A DNA stretch of 64,000 nucleotides from Halioxenophilus sp033283405 (GCF_033283405.1 NZ_JAWMQR010000001.1:1178001-1242000); one strand, 5' to 3'. Positions 32,945 through 42,808 are shown, counted from the first letter of the stretch. Notes: generated from the letters alone by a model not told the origin. Numbers and translations: made by a program.

Positions 32945-33853
32945 CTATTTTGCTTCGCTTAAAAAGCTCACATCGGTCATCGCTTCCGATTTCTGCCATA
33001 GCTGCTTGGCCAGCTCACTATCTTTAGCCACTTTGTTGATCCTGGCTTTAGCCGGTTTGCCGCCAATCTCCAGAAAGCCACCAGGGCCGTAGTAATCACC
33101 ACCAGCCACATCCACACCTTCAGCCGCCAATATAATCGGCCGCGCCGCATCCGCAGCCGTGGGAATCAACCGCTCCATTTTGCTGTGGAACCACTTGCTT
33201 AAACCCTTACGCTCTTTCGACAAAGAGGGGCTATTTTGATGAATATTGGTGTTGGCAAAACCCGGATGGGCACCCACGGCGATGATATTGCTACCCGCCG
33301 CCTGCAGCCGACGGTTCAACTCCAGGGTATGGCTCATCATGGCCACTTTACTATTGGCATAACCTTTCCACTCGTTGTACTCACTCTCTTCCCAATTGAG
33401 ATTTTCAACCACCAATTTGCCAAAGCGGTGTGCCAGGCTGCACACGTTAACGATGCGACACTCTCCGTCACTGTTAAAGAGCGGCAGTAACTGGCCGGTT
33501 AAAGCAAATGCTCCCAGGTAGTTGGTAGCCACCTGTTGCTCGTGGCCGGCGGCATTGCGAGTCAGTGGAATTGCCACGATACCGGCGTTGTTAATTAATA
33601 TATCCAATTGCCCAATTTCTGCTTTAAATGCCTCAACAAAAGAGCACACCGACTCCAAATCGGAAACATCCAGTTTCAGAATGGTAATGTTCCCTTCTGG
33701 CACTGCGGTTTTAATCTCCGCCAATGCCTTCTCTGCTTTATCCAAACTGCGGCAGGCCATAACCACACGCCAACCCAACTGTGCGAAATGTTGAGTGGCC
33801 TGATAACCGATTCCCGAGTTAGCCCCGGTAATAACAACTGTTTTTACTGACAC
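32945..33853 (-). CDS. SDR, retinol-dehydrogenase-like
   Basis: 302 residues, longer than a classical SDR because of a C-terminal extension. Motifs: TGANSGIGYQATQHFAQLGW, NNAGIVA, and a catalytic YANSK instead of the YxxxK of the other SDRs (Tyr-x3-Lys is kept). The start is GTG at 33853. This group often reduces aldehydes or oxidises retinol- and steroid-like alcohols. It is followed, 33 bp away, by the membrane protein gene. Confidence 0.9.
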   Translation of the reverse strand: MSVKTVVITGANSGIGYQATQHFAQLGWRVVMACRSLDKAEKALAEIKTAVPEGNITILKLDVSDLESVCSFVEAFKAEIGQLDILINNAGIVAIPLTRNAAGHEQQVATNYLGAFALTGQLLPLFNSDGECRIVNVCSLAHRFGKLVVENLNWEESEYNEWKGYANSKVAMMSHTLELNRRLQAAGSNIIAVGAHPGFANTNIHQNSPSLSKERKGLSKWFHSKMERLIPTAADAARPIILAAEGVDVAGGDYYGPGGFLEIGGKPAKARINKVAKDSELAKQLWQKSEAMTDVSFLSEAK

Positions 33854-33907
33854 GATGATCTCTCTTGTTTAATTTAAAAATGGGAACTTATTTTTATGGG
33901 CCAATGA

Positions 33908-34702
33908 TCACTCAACCAGAAACTGATTAATTTCACTGGCAATTAATGGTGGGTTTTCCAGATGCAAAAGATGCCCCAACTCTGGAAAATCTTTGCGGGT
34001 AATTTTGCTTGCACAGGCGGTCATCAGCTCGGCCATTAACTGGAAATCGGCCATATCCTGGCCCCCGGTCAACAGCAAGGTAGGTACCTGCAAGGTGGGC
34101 AAACGATCTAAATCCGGCAGCGCGGGTAGTTGATAATCTTTAATCCACTCCCGCCCCGAGTAGCGCTCTATACCGGCGCGCACCTCGCGGGCAACCGGCA
34201 GGTTGCGAACCGAATCAAACAACGGGTGTTGCCACCACAGCGCTTTTGCGTCGGCCATGGCGCCGGCCTTGGCCTTGGCCGCCACGGCCCGCCATAGGTC
34301 GCGCCACTGACTGGACCAATCCCAGGCGGTGATCGCCGGGCTGAGCAGCACCAGTTTTTGAATGCGTTCGGGTGCATTCAGCGCCGCCCGCAAGGCAATG
34401 CCTCCACCCATCGACAAGCCCACCAACGCACAGCGATCAATGGCCAGCTCATCCAAAATAGCGAAGAGATCATCGACATGATTAAACGGTTGCGGATCAG
34501 AATATTCGCTGCGGCCAAAACCGCGCAGGTCGTAACGCACCGCAGCCAATTCAGGCTTAAGCAACGGCCAAATTGCATCCCAGGTGTGCAGATCTTCCCC
34601 GAAGCCATGCACAAACACCACCGCCTGCACTCCGGCCTTGGCCGCTATACAGAAGTCTGCGCCATTCCAGTGGACGCTGCGGTAGTGGTTGTCGCTGTTC
34701 AT
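33908..34702 (-). CDS. Alpha/beta hydrolase (meta-cleavage/epoxide-hydrolase-like)
   Basis: 264 residues. HGFGEDLHTWD near 31-41, the nucleophile elbow VGLSMGGGIAL (Ser near 99) and the C-terminal ELGHLLHLENP with the base His are complete. An Asp in LTGGQDMADF is the third triad residue. It fits C-C bond hydrolases and carboxylesterases of ring-cleavage pathways. It lies 25 bp after the SDR at 34728 and 54 bp before the SDR at 32945. Confidence 0.88.
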   Translation of the reverse strand: MNSDNHYRSVHWNGADFCIAAKAGVQAVVFVHGFGEDLHTWDAIWPLLKPELAAVRYDLRGFGRSEYSDPQPFNHVDDLFAILDELAIDRCALVGLSMGGGIALRAALNAPERIQKLVLLSPAITAWDWSSQWRDLWRAVAAKAKAGAMADAKALWWQHPLFDSVRNLPVAREVRAGIERYSGREWIKDYQLPALPDLDRLPTLQVPTLLLTGGQDMADFQLMAELMTACASKITRKDFPELGHLLHLENPPLIASEINQFLVE

Positions 34703-34727
34703 CCAGAACCCCTTGCGCTATGCCTGG

Positions 34728-35489
34728 CTAACCGCGCCAACCGCGCAGGCGGTTGCCGGCATCACAGTGGACAATTTCGCAATTGATAAAACGGCCGTCG
34801 TCCGAGGCTAAAAACAGCGCGAGTTTGGCAATATCATCGGCGTTGCCGTGCAGGTCGAGCAACTGCATGCCACGGATACGCTCATGCGTCTCTGCAGGCA
34901 GTGCCTCCCTATTGGCCGGGGTCTCCATCAAACCCGGCGCGATGGCATTGACACGAATGCCGGACTCGGCAAACACATTGGCCATACCGTAGGTGAGAGA
35001 ATTGAGAGCAGCCTTGGTTACGCCATAAGGCGTGGCGGGCGCGTAGGAAGCCATTGACGATTGATTGATAATCACCCCCTTGGCTTCGGCCAAGGCGGGG
35101 CGCAACGCTTCTGCTAACAGTAGCGGCGCAATGGTGTTAACCGAAAAGTAGTGCAGCCACTTTTCCTTGCTGACTTTATTGACTGGCAAATTAATTTCGC
35201 CGTAGGCGATACCGGCATTATTGAACAGTACATCAATGGCCGGATGCACAACGCAAATCTCCTGGCCGAAACTGCGCACCGCGTATTCATCGGCAATATC
35301 GAAAGCGTGGGTTGAACACTCCGCGCCCATTTCGCGCACCATCGCCGCGGTCTCCGTCAAGCCGGCGGCGTTAATATCCAACAGAATCAATGTGGCACCT
35401 TCGCCGGCAAAACTCACAGCAGCGGTGCGACCCAGTCCACCCCCGGCCCCGGTAATCACCACTTTCCGATTCTCAAAGCGCTTTATCAT
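34728..35489 (-). CDS. Short-chain dehydrogenase/reductase
   Basis: 253 residues. TGAGGGLGRTAAVSFAGEGA binds the cofactor; NNAGIAYG and YGVTKAALN follow. The C-terminal DGRFINCEIVHCDAGNRLRG is typical. It opens a minus-strand operon running to 31849 (SDR, hydrolase, SDR, membrane protein, dienelactone hydrolase). The substrate is not predictable. Confidence 0.9.
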   Translation of the reverse strand: MIKRFENRKVVITGAGGGLGRTAAVSFAGEGATLILLDINAAGLTETAAMVREMGAECSTHAFDIADEYAVRSFGQEICVVHPAIDVLFNNAGIAYGEINLPVNKVSKEKWLHYFSVNTIAPLLLAEALRPALAEAKGVIINQSSMASYAPATPYGVTKAALNSLTYGMANVFAESGIRVNAIAPGLMETPANREALPAETHERIRGMQLLDLHGNADDIAKLALFLASDDGRFINCEIVHCDAGNRLRGWRG

Positions 35490-35853
35490 CGTAAACCCTT
35501 ATCTTTATCTTTTTAGTTATTAATTCTGCAGCCAAACTTAAGATTAATTCGCTGCGTACACCATTGCCAAACCCATTCGGCACCCTCCCAAAGTAGGAGC
35601 CAAGCAGCCGGTGATAAGCTCTATAATGGCCGCTGTTATGGGCTGTAGTCATGGCTAACTGCCGCTTGGGTCAAGCACAACGAGAGCCTTTCACGGCACA
35701 ATTCAAACCGAACCTTAGCGGCTGTTTGCATCCTGCCCGCATCAACTCGCACCCTGTTGGCAGCCAGAGATTTTCCCATGAATGACCGCTAAAACAAAAC
35801 CTGAGCGAGTAATATTTTCCTGACCAACGCCACGGCCGCAGTTAGCAACAACA
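35490..35853. other. Divergent intergenic region, no gene recognised
   Basis: 364 bp between the SDR (minus) and the aldo/keto reductase (plus). TATAAT at 35622-35627 could be a plus-strand -10 box but no good -35 stands at the right distance. A 46-codon frame from 35651 has no recognisable product. Confidence 0.35.
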
Positions 35854-36867
35854 ATGGGAATCGCCATGACTTTCACCGCAAGAACATTCGGAAAACAGAC
35901 TGTCTGCCCCATTGGTTTGGGCTGTATGTCACTCTCCTGGGCCTATGGCCATCAGCCATCAGAGGCGGAAGCGGCCGCGCTGCTGGAACAAGCCCTAGCG
36001 CTCGGCTACGATCACCTCGACACGGCCCGGCTCTATGGTGACGGTCTCAGCGAAACACGCATTGGCAAAACACTGAAGTCTCTCCGTAAGCGTTTCTATC
36101 TGGCATCCAAGGCCGGCATTATTGCCGATGGCAACAGTCGCCGGGTCGACTGCAGCCCCACCACGCTAAAACGCGCGTGTGAAGAGTCGCTGCGCTGCCT
36201 GCAGACCGATTTTATCGATCTCTACTATCTACACCGCCACGACTACAACACCCCCATCGAGCAGTCCATCGGCGCCCTGGCTGAGCTGATCAAAGAGGGC
36301 AAGATCGGTGGTATAGGGTTATCGGAGGTCTCGGCCACCACTCTGCGCCGGGCCGCCAAGGTTCACCCCATCACCGCCGTGCAAAATGAGTACTCCCTCT
36401 GGACGCGCAATCCTGAGCTGGGCGTGCTGGCCGCAGCCCGTGAGCTGGGTACCACCTTTGTCGCCTTTTCGCCTTTGGGCCGTGGTGTTCTCGCCGACGC
36501 GGTACCAGCGCCGGAGGCCCTACCGGCCGATGATTTTCGCAGCAACATGCCCCGCTTCCAGCCGGACAACTGGCCGCATAATCGCGGCTTAATAGACCAG
36601 TTTGTCGCCATTGCCCACAGCCAGGGGGTCACCCCGGCACAGCTGGCACTGGCCTGGGTGTTGGCCCAGGGCGAGCATGTCGTGGCCATTCCAGGCACCA
36701 GCAGCCCGGCACACCTGGCGGGTAATATCGAACGCTGGCAGTGGCAACCAGATGACACGGTTTTACAACAGCTGGACCAGCTGATTAACCAGCATACAGT
36801 ACAGGGCCATCGTTACGCCGATATGATGCGCACCAATATTGATACAGAGGAGTTTCCGGAGAGCTAG
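35854..36867 (+). CDS. Aldo/keto reductase
   Basis: 337 residues (a second ATG at 35866 is equally likely as the start). The catalytic tetrad is visible: Asp and Tyr in HLDTARLYGDG, Lys in LASKAGI and His in YYLHRHD. NADPH-binding SPLGRGVLAD and IPGTSSPAHL are typical of the YajO/YhdN-type group. It reduces aldehydes or ketones with NADPH. It is transcribed alone, ending before a hairpin that separates it from a convergent amidohydrolase. Confidence 0.92.
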   Translation: MGIAMTFTARTFGKQTVCPIGLGCMSLSWAYGHQPSEAEAAALLEQALALGYDHLDTARLYGDGLSETRIGKTLKSLRKRFYLASKAGIIADGNSRRVDCSPTTLKRACEESLRCLQTDFIDLYYLHRHDYNTPIEQSIGALAELIKEGKIGGIGLSEVSATTLRRAAKVHPITAVQNEYSLWTRNPELGVLAAARELGTTFVAFSPLGRGVLADAVPAPEALPADDFRSNMPRFQPDNWPHNRGLIDQFVAIAHSQGVTPAQLALAWVLAQGEHVVAIPGTSSPAHLAGNIERWQWQPDDTVLQQLDQLINQHTVQGHRYADMMRTNIDTEEFPES

Positions 36868-36874
36868 GAGAAAC

Positions 36875-36906
36875 CCACCCTCCTCAGTGAGAACTGAGTA
36901 GGGTGG
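36875..36906. terminator. Hairpin between converging genes
   Basis: Arms CCACCCT-C-CTCAGT and ACTGAG-T-AGGGTGG enclose a 4-nt loop; no strong T-run follows on either side. It probably terminates both the aldo/keto reductase and the amidohydrolase transcripts. Confidence 0.55.
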
Positions 36907-36926
36907 TTGATAGTGCTGCGGGAGGC

Positions 36927-38189
36927 TTAAGCGCTCAAAGCAGGAGCCATACTGTGAATGGTGCCATCTTTCATTACCATCACCAGCTTGGCTTTGTCAG
37001 TCAGGATACCCAGATCCTGCAGTGGGTCGCCGTCCACCAGCACCATATCCGCCAACATGCCGGCCTGCAGAGTACCCAGGTCACCCTGGGCACGCATGGC
37101 CAAGCCGCCATTTTTGGTGGCACACACCAGCGCCTCGGCGGGGCTGTAATCGTAGTAATCAACAAAGTACTGCAGATCACGCGCCTGGGTACCTTGCATG
37201 TTCCAGGTAAAGCCGTAGTCGCCACCAATCACATGGCGCACACCGCGCTTGCGCAGTTCGGTATGAGTCTGCACCGAGGACTCAATCATTTGCGGAATCC
37301 CCATGGCCTCACTCACTACCCGCGGCAAGCCGTGCGGCTCGCCTTCGTGCAACATGGTGTGGAACAGGCCGATGGTGGGCCCGACAAAAATACGATCCTT
37401 GGCCTCTTCCAGCATATCGAGGGTTTTTTCGTCGGTGATCTCGGCGTGGTAGATCATATCGACACCGGCAATGACACAGTTCTGAATCGACTCAATGGAG
37501 CGGGCGTGCACGTTGACCATTTTGCCAAAGGCGTGGGCGGTTTTTACCGCCATCTGCATCTCTTCCAGGCTCATCGGTGTGGAGTGGGCCGGGGTGTTGG
37601 GATAGAAGGGGTCGCCCGAGGCATCCAGTTTGATGTTGTCGCAGCCTTCGCGGCAGCAGATGCGTACCCATTTGCGCATCTCTTCCGGGCCATCCACCAC
37701 AATTGAAGGTGACTCCGCCGGGCGCGGGTTGTGTAACCGGCTCTCGTCACCCATACCGCCGGTCACAGTAATCTCCAGCGAGCCGGCGCGCACACGTGGC
37801 CCCGGCAGACGACCGGCGTTAATCTCATCGCGCACGGCAATGCCTAAGCGCAATTTCGCTTCCGAGGCGCCATAGGCACTGGTAAAGCCGTGGTCGAGCA
37901 GGTTTTTGGCAACGCGCGCGGTCAGGTAGGCGTGCGCTTCCGGTGACGGTGAAATCAGATCTTCGGTACAGGTGAAGGCATCGAAGGAGAGGTGGGCGTG
38001 GCCCTCGGTCATACCCGGCATCAGAAATTTACCGGCGGCATCAATAGTGATATCGGCCTTGGTGTCAGCCAACTGGCCAGCGGGGGTAATCGATTTGATG
38101 ACGTTACCTTCGATCAGCAGATCGCCGGCAAAGGGCCCCTGCCCTGTGCCATCAAAGATATTGGCGTTTGTTATTAGTGTTGTATTCAC
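36927..38189 (-). CDS. Metal-dependent amidohydrolase (imidazolonepropionase-like)
   Basis: 420 residues from the GTG at 38189, with AAGGA ten bases before; the frame continues upstream without a good site. Motifs: EGHAHLSFD (metal site), NVHARSIESI, IYHAEI, GGDYGFTW and the C-terminal GTLQAGMLADMVLVDGDPL. This is the Met-dependent prolidase/imidazolonepropionase-like amidohydrolase_1 group. It hydrolyses C-N or related bonds. It is on the same strand as the SnoaL-like gene upstream (124 bp gap). Confidence 0.88.
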   Translation of the reverse strand: MNTTLITNANIFDGTGQGPFAGDLLIEGNVIKSITPAGQLADTKADITIDAAGKFLMPGMTEGHAHLSFDAFTCTEDLISPSPEAHAYLTARVAKNLLDHGFTSAYGASEAKLRLGIAVRDEINAGRLPGPRVRAGSLEITVTGGMGDESRLHNPRPAESPSIVVDGPEEMRKWVRICCREGCDNIKLDASGDPFYPNTPAHSTPMSLEEMQMAVKTAHAFGKMVNVHARSIESIQNCVIAGVDMIYHAEITDEKTLDMLEEAKDRIFVGPTIGLFHTMLHEGEPHGLPRVVSEAMGIPQMIESSVQTHTELRKRGVRHVIGGDYGFTWNMQGTQARDLQYFVDYYDYSPAEALVCATKNGGLAMRAQGDLGTLQAGMLADMVLVDGDPLQDLGILTDKAKLVMVMKDGTIHSMAPALSA

Positions 38190-38313
38190 GGTGAGTGTCC
38201 TTCGGTTAGAACCGGGATTATAGGTGTCCGGCCTCATCATAGAGGTGAGCTTTGGCCAGCAAAATGACTGCTGCTGCACTCACCATTGACCCTGCCGTCA
38301 CGCGGATTTGCCG

Positions 38314-38745
38314 CTACTGACCAGCCGCCGGCAGAACATCAACGTGCAGTCGGGTCAACCGCTGGGACTTGAGTTTCCACTGGCCGTTAAACAACAGCCA
38401 GTGCTCGTGATAGTGTCCAAAACCGGAGATTGACAGCCGCTCCGGGCCCCACAGGACGCGATCCTGCATCGCCCAGATTACCCGCGCCGAGTCACCCTCA
38501 AAGGTGATCTCCGGGTTGTGCACCTGGTGGGCGGTCACTGCATGCTCAATGGAAGAACGCACCTGAGCGAGCGCCGCCTCGCGCCCCTCAATCACAGGCA
38601 GGTCGGACGCACCAGAGACATCCAGGGAGAAGTCTTCGGTCATCAGGTCTGCCAGCGCCTGCCAATCTTTGCTGTCGAGGTAACGGCAGTAGCGGGCTTT
38701 GGCGGTGCACAGGTCAAACCAGGCTTGGGTGGTGTCGAAACTCAT
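38314..38745 (-). CDS. SnoaL-like (NTF2-fold) protein
   Basis: 143 residues: DLCTAKARYCRYLDSKDWQA, then DLPVIEGREAALAQVRSSIE and YHEHWLLFNGQWKLKSQRLT. This is a compact SnoaL_4 module with a TAHQVHNPEI strand. It may act as a dehydratase or isomerase in the pathway or simply bind a ligand. It lies between a TetR gene (53 bp upstream) and the amidohydrolase. Confidence 0.85.
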   Translation of the reverse strand: MSFDTTQAWFDLCTAKARYCRYLDSKDWQALADLMTEDFSLDVSGASDLPVIEGREAALAQVRSSIEHAVTAHQVHNPEITFEGDSARVIWAMQDRVLWGPERLSISGFGHYHEHWLLFNGQWKLKSQRLTRLHVDVLPAAGQ

Positions 38746-38798
38746 AATTACATATCCTTTATTATTTTAATTGGGCGCTGTGGGCTAGTTGGCTAGGC

Positions 38799-39521
38799 TC
38801 AGGTAGCGATAGCCCGGCGGCAGAACTCCCACAGCTCCTCCGCAAGCTGCATACGAGGCACGCGATTGGGGCGGGTGATTTCTGCAGTTAATTCCGTGTG
38901 GACCGTGGTGGCCACCAGGTTGTAGACCATGTTGGCCATGCGCGTGGGGTCGGACGAGCGCACCAGGCCAACGGTTTGTGCCGCGCGTACCTGATCTTCC
39001 AGCAGTGACACCAGCGGCGATAACGCCGCCTTCAGCTCTTCCGGACGGGATTCAGCCAGGCGTATCTGCTCGCGGCTCATGGCCGCCCCCCGCCGACTTA
39101 CGCTCTCCTGGTAGCCCGACTCGAGACTACCGCGCCCCAATACGATACTGACCACCAACCACTGCAAACGCTCGAGTGGATTATCGATTCCCTGCAGCTG
39201 CTTGCTATACAGCGTGGCAGCCAGTTGGATGGTGTATTCAAACACCGCCAACACCAGGTCATCCTTGCCGGCAAAGTGTTCGTAGAAAGCGCGCCTGGCC
39301 AGGCCGGTTTTGGTCAGTACCGCACGGATGGTGAGCCCTTCCAACCCCTTCTCTTCGAGCAGGTCATAGGCGGCGTGTACGATTGCCCGGCTCAGCGCCA
39401 GGAACTCATCCTTAACCTGGGGTTGGGTGCGCTTTATGGTGCGCAACTCCCAGCCAGATAGATCCCCTGGCTCAACAATCTCCGGCTTATTACTGGCAGT
39501 CACCGAGAGTACTCCATTCAT
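38799..39521 (-). CDS. TetR-family transcriptional regulator
   Basis: 240 residues, with an N-terminal extension of about 35 residues before the DNA-binding domain (AAYDLLEEKGLEGLTIRAVL, then TGLARRAFYEHFAGKDDLVL). The ligand domain has no recognisable match. It probably controls the adjacent genes (SnoaL-like protein and amidohydrolase downstream, SDR upstream). It is 85 bp after the SDR gene, on the same strand. Confidence 0.88.
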   Translation of the reverse strand: MNGVLSVTASNKPEIVEPGDLSGWELRTIKRTQPQVKDEFLALSRAIVHAAYDLLEEKGLEGLTIRAVLTKTGLARRAFYEHFAGKDDLVLAVFEYTIQLAATLYSKQLQGIDNPLERLQWLVVSIVLGRGSLESGYQESVSRRGAAMSREQIRLAESRPEELKAALSPLVSLLEDQVRAAQTVGLVRSSDPTRMANMVYNLVATTVHTELTAEITRPNRVPRMQLAEELWEFCRRAIAT

Positions 39522-39606
39522 GAAAAGACAGACCGAAAGTGCTTAATGGTATCAACTTGCTGCCCACTTGGCAGTGCCGTGCCTTAAGCCAATAGCAGTA
39601 ATCGTT

Positions 39607-40398
39607 TCAGGTAACTGAAAAGCCACCATCGACCGTCAACACCTGATTGGTCACTCTGGCGGCAGCCGGAGAGGCAAAATAGAGCACCGCCGCAGCGATA
39701 TCGCTCTCCTGGCAACGCCCCAAGGGTACAGTTCGCCGGGCCGGACCATCCGGCACCGGGCCTGTGGCGGCAATCGCTCCCGGCGTGGCAACGCCACCCG
39801 GCAACACGGTGTTGACAGTTATGCACTGCTCTGCCAGTTCGAAGGCCGTGGCCTGGGAGAGGCCAAGCAGTGCACTTTTGGAGCTGGTGTAGGCCACCAG
39901 GCCATGGACGATACTGCCGCGCAGCGCCGCCGAGGCGATATTGACGATGCGGCCGCCGTCGCCGGCGGCAACCATCGCCCGCGCCAATTCGCGCGTTAAC
40001 AGATAGGGCCCGCGGGCATTGACCGAGATCATTCGGTCCCACTCCTCGCTGCTACTCTCCAAAAAGCTCTGGCGATCCTGAAGCCCGGCGTTATTCACCA
40101 AAATCCACGGCTTGCCGTGGTTGGCGATAACCGCTGCGCAAGCTGCAACGATAGACGCCTCTGAACTTAAATCCAGCGCCTGGCTTGCCACCGACAGACC
40201 GCTCTCCTTCAGCTCCGCCGTGCGCTCGGCCAGCAGCTCGGCGTTGATATCCAGCAATACGACGCGGGCACCTGCCTGCGCCAGAGCATCGGCTATGGCA
40301 AAGCCGATACCACTGGCAGCGCCAGTCACCAGGGCCAATCGGCCATTAAGATTAAAGAGGTTTGTGATATTCACGGAGGAATCAGTCTGAGGAGGCAT
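39607..40398 (-). CDS. Short-chain dehydrogenase/reductase
   Basis: 263 residues. TGAASGIGFAIADALAQAGA, DINAE (NAD preference), NNAGLQDRQ and YTSSKSALL are all present, and the end VLTVDGGFSVT is classical. The sequence resembles 3-oxoacyl reductase or gluconate dehydrogenase-type SDRs. It is separated from the sulfotransferase by a terminator at 40538. Confidence 0.9.
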   Translation of the reverse strand: MPPQTDSSVNITNLFNLNGRLALVTGAASGIGFAIADALAQAGARVVLLDINAELLAERTAELKESGLSVASQALDLSSEASIVAACAAVIANHGKPWILVNNAGLQDRQSFLESSSEEWDRMISVNARGPYLLTRELARAMVAAGDGGRIVNIASAALRGSIVHGLVAYTSSKSALLGLSQATAFELAEQCITVNTVLPGGVATPGAIAATGPVPDGPARRTVPLGRCQESDIAAAVLYFASPAAARVTNQVLTVDGGFSVT

Positions 40399-40537
40399 GA
40401 TGGTGTTCTATTTTTTATTGTTGTTAAGGGTGGAACAGCAAATTTGATTTCAGGGTACTGACTGTAATTTGAAATGCAAGCGGGAAATCGCCAACGCGAA
40501 AATTGTCGGTCAGCTTGTGTCGTTCAGACCAGGTAAA

Positions 40538-40565
40538 AAAAGACCGCCTGAAAAGGCGGTCTTTT
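40538..40565 (-). terminator. Terminator after sulfotransferase gene
   Basis: Perfect 11-bp stem AAAAGACCGCC (40538-40548) and GGCGGTCTTTT (40555-40565), loop of six. The minus strand continues with a T-run. Confidence 0.88.
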
Positions 40566-40586
40566 GGAATAGCTGCAGGCAGCCGA

Positions 40587-41729
40587 TTAGAGGCCTTCCG
40601 AAGCAACCTCGTAACGGCTTAGGTAACGCTCGAAAGCCGGTTTTACCGTCTCTACACTCAAGCCATACTGGGCCAGCTTGTATTCATGGCGGCCAAACTT
40701 ATCTTGCGGGTTGTCATCCAGCCAGCTCTGCATGCCCGCTTCCGCTTCCGGCGTAAACTCATCGCCCAAGGCCGTATACAGTTTGCGCATCGCCTCAATG
40801 GGGTTGGTCATCAGGTCGGTATAGTGCACATCAATCACGCGATCCTCACCATGCTTGTCGCGGAAATCCATAATACGATCGGCATGCAGCTGTGCCTGAT
40901 AGAGGCAATTCTTACCAATGTAGTCGCTGTCCACCTCACCCACGGAGCGGTGACCCAGGGAGATAATGCCGCAGAAAGAGCCGACCGCGGTCAGTGGGTC
41001 ACGGTGGGTCCAGACCAGACGCGCATCCGGATAGACCTTCATCAGTGTTTCCAGCCACAGAGAGTGGGATGGCATTTTCAGATTCCAAACACCGGGCGCA
41101 TGGTGTTGCAGCAGCTGCAGGTAGCGTTTGTGGTATTCGTAGGCGCTGGTCATGTCGGTTGAAAGCAACCAGTCACGGTAATTTGGACACTTGCCCGTAG
41201 ACTCCCACATCAAGGTTTTGAAGTCGTGCGCCATGATGTAAACGTCTTCATTGGGGTAGATAGCAGAGCTGCGGTAGTACTTGCCCATCTCCGGCATCGC
41301 CGCCAACATTTTCTTTTCCATCTCCAGGCGAGCCAGGGCGCGAGGGTCGCTGAGCAGTGTGTCGCTGGTAGCCGGTGGTACAGGCTCATCAATTTCCCAA
41401 GTCAGCGGTGAACGACGTGCTGGGTCTTTGGCCAACAGGTTACTCAGCAGTGTGGTACCGGTACGGGGTACACCAAAGACAAACACTGGCTTCTCAATGG
41501 GGCGTTGCAGCAGCTCGGGATTCTTATTCAGGTAGTCGGTGCTTTTCAGACGATTGACCAGTGCCAACATCAATGAACGCTGCACCCGCTCACCGGCGGC
41601 GGCACCGCTGGCGTTGTAGTCGCCCAGCAGAATATCCAAGCCTTCACGAAAACTGTCACTGTCAAACTTCTCCAGGCCAGTCGCAGCCTGTGCTTTGGCG
41701 ATTAACTCATCGGCATTGAGTGTTGTCAT
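40587..41729 (-). CDS. PAPS-dependent sulfotransferase family protein
   Basis: 380 residues. The PAPS 5'-phosphosulfate loop is PVFVFGVPRTGTTLLSNLLA at 81-100; the 3'-phosphate region includes WTHRDPLTAVGSFCG. This is the Sulfotransfer_3 group, common in degraders of steroids and other hydrophobic compounds, where the real reaction is often unknown. It would add sulfate to a hydroxyl group. It appears monocistronic with its own terminator. A sulfatase and an alkyl-sulfatase-like gene occur elsewhere in the window. Confidence 0.88.
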   Translation of the reverse strand: MTTLNADELIAKAQAATGLEKFDSDSFREGLDILLGDYNASGAAAGERVQRSLMLALVNRLKSTDYLNKNPELLQRPIEKPVFVFGVPRTGTTLLSNLLAKDPARRSPLTWEIDEPVPPATSDTLLSDPRALARLEMEKKMLAAMPEMGKYYRSSAIYPNEDVYIMAHDFKTLMWESTGKCPNYRDWLLSTDMTSAYEYHKRYLQLLQHHAPGVWNLKMPSHSLWLETLMKVYPDARLVWTHRDPLTAVGSFCGIISLGHRSVGEVDSDYIGKNCLYQAQLHADRIMDFRDKHGEDRVIDVHYTDLMTNPIEAMRKLYTALGDEFTPEAEAGMQSWLDDNPQDKFGRHEYKLAQYGLSVETVKPAFERYLSRYEVASEGL

Positions 41730-41879
41730 TCCCGAAACCTCTCTTCTTCTCGCTATTTATTACTGTAATGTTTGGCCACTGCGGAGGGCATGAGAATCCA
41801 TTACCCACCTATCCGGTGGCAAAAGATGAATGATGGCGTGCATCAAAGACCACCCGCAACCGAAAAGGGTTACGAGTGG

Positions 41880-41894
41880 CAGACACAATGTCTG
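41880..41894. promoter_or_regulatory. 15-bp inverted repeat before sulfotransferase
   Basis: CAGACA-CAA-TGTCTG is perfect, 150 bp before the sulfotransferase start and downstream of the AraC gene. A GGGCT-GCAG-AGCCC hairpin at 41916-41929 lies closer to the AraC stop and may end its transcript. Either may be regulatory. Confidence 0.35.
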
Positions 41895-41938
41895 AAGGTA
41901 GACGCATTAAGAAGTGGGCTGCAGAGCCCCTGTATTAC

Positions 41939-42808
41939 TTAATGCCCGGAGCGGTGCAGACGCTGACGGTAGATGCCCGGAGTCTCACCGGCAGCCCGAC
42001 GGAAGGCATAGCAAAAACTGGAGGGTGATGAGAAACCCAGGGTATAGGCGATGGCCTTGATGCTGATGTCGGTGGCGAGCATCTGCCGGGCCTGATCGAT
42101 ACGATTATTGGCTACATAGTCACCAATGGAGCACTCCCGGCTGGCGCGGAAACCGCGGGTCAGTTGGCGTACCGAGAGACCACACAGATCCGCCAACTCG
42201 GCCAGGGTTGGTGCCTCGCGCACCTCACGCAGACGTTCATCAATGAGCCGCAAGCGCCAGGCTGCCAAACCGCCAGCGCGGGGACGCTCATTAACATTGA
42301 TGCAGTAACGGCTTAACTCAATGGCCAACTGGCCAATCAACAGCTCTACTAATGCTTCCGAAGCGAAGCCGGGGTGGCGTAACTCTTCAGCCAAACGCAA
42401 CAACAGACCGCGGACCGACGCCTCTGTGATATCAAGACTGGCCTCCAGACGCTGATCAGTCCAGGACAGTTCGCCATCGAACCACTGCTGCATCTTTTCC
42501 GGGTTGATAAGGCATAACAGAGAGGATTGGCTGGAACAGCCATCGCTGCGGGTGTGCAAGGCTTCGCCAGCCGGCAGAATAAATACGTTACCAAGTGGCT
42601 TGAAGCGATCTGGCCCCCAGTGATCACGGTACCTGGCGCGGGCATTGAGCGGGCGTGGGGTCAAACAAAAATCCAGCCAGTAGGAGTTTTGTACCTGCAT
42701 AGTGCGGTCGATTGGAGCGGCCATATTGAAACGGGCGAGTCGCGCCGTTGCTATTGGCAAGTTAACTTCCGCATCGACACTCATGTCAGCATGAATACTC
42801 TGTCGCAT
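41939..42808 (-). CDS. AraC-family transcriptional regulator
   Basis: 289 residues. The C-terminal double helix-turn-helix is clear: APTLAELADLCGLSVRQLTR and then ISIKAIAYTLGFSSPSSFCY with the family end. The N-terminal 170 residues are a ligand-sensing domain of no obvious type. It is divergent from the SDR-MDR-MBL operon at 43042 and is its probable activator. Confidence 0.9.
   Translation of the reverse strand: MRQSIHADMSVDAEVNLPIATARLARFNMAAPIDRTMQVQNSYWLDFCLTPRPLNARARYRDHWGPDRFKPLGNVFILPAGEALHTRSDGCSSQSSLLCLINPEKMQQWFDGELSWTDQRLEASLDITEASVRGLLLRLAEELRHPGFASEALVELLIGQLAIELSRYCINVNERPRAGGLAAWRLRLIDERLREVREAPTLAELADLCGLSVRQLTRGFRASRECSIGDYVANNRIDQARQMLATDISIKAIAYTLGFSSPSSFCYAFRRAAGETPGIYRQRLHRSGH

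Noticed and set aside
36903..37706. 267-codon open frame on the plus strand
   Set aside because: Antisense to the amidohydrolase with intact metal motifs; no ribosome site.
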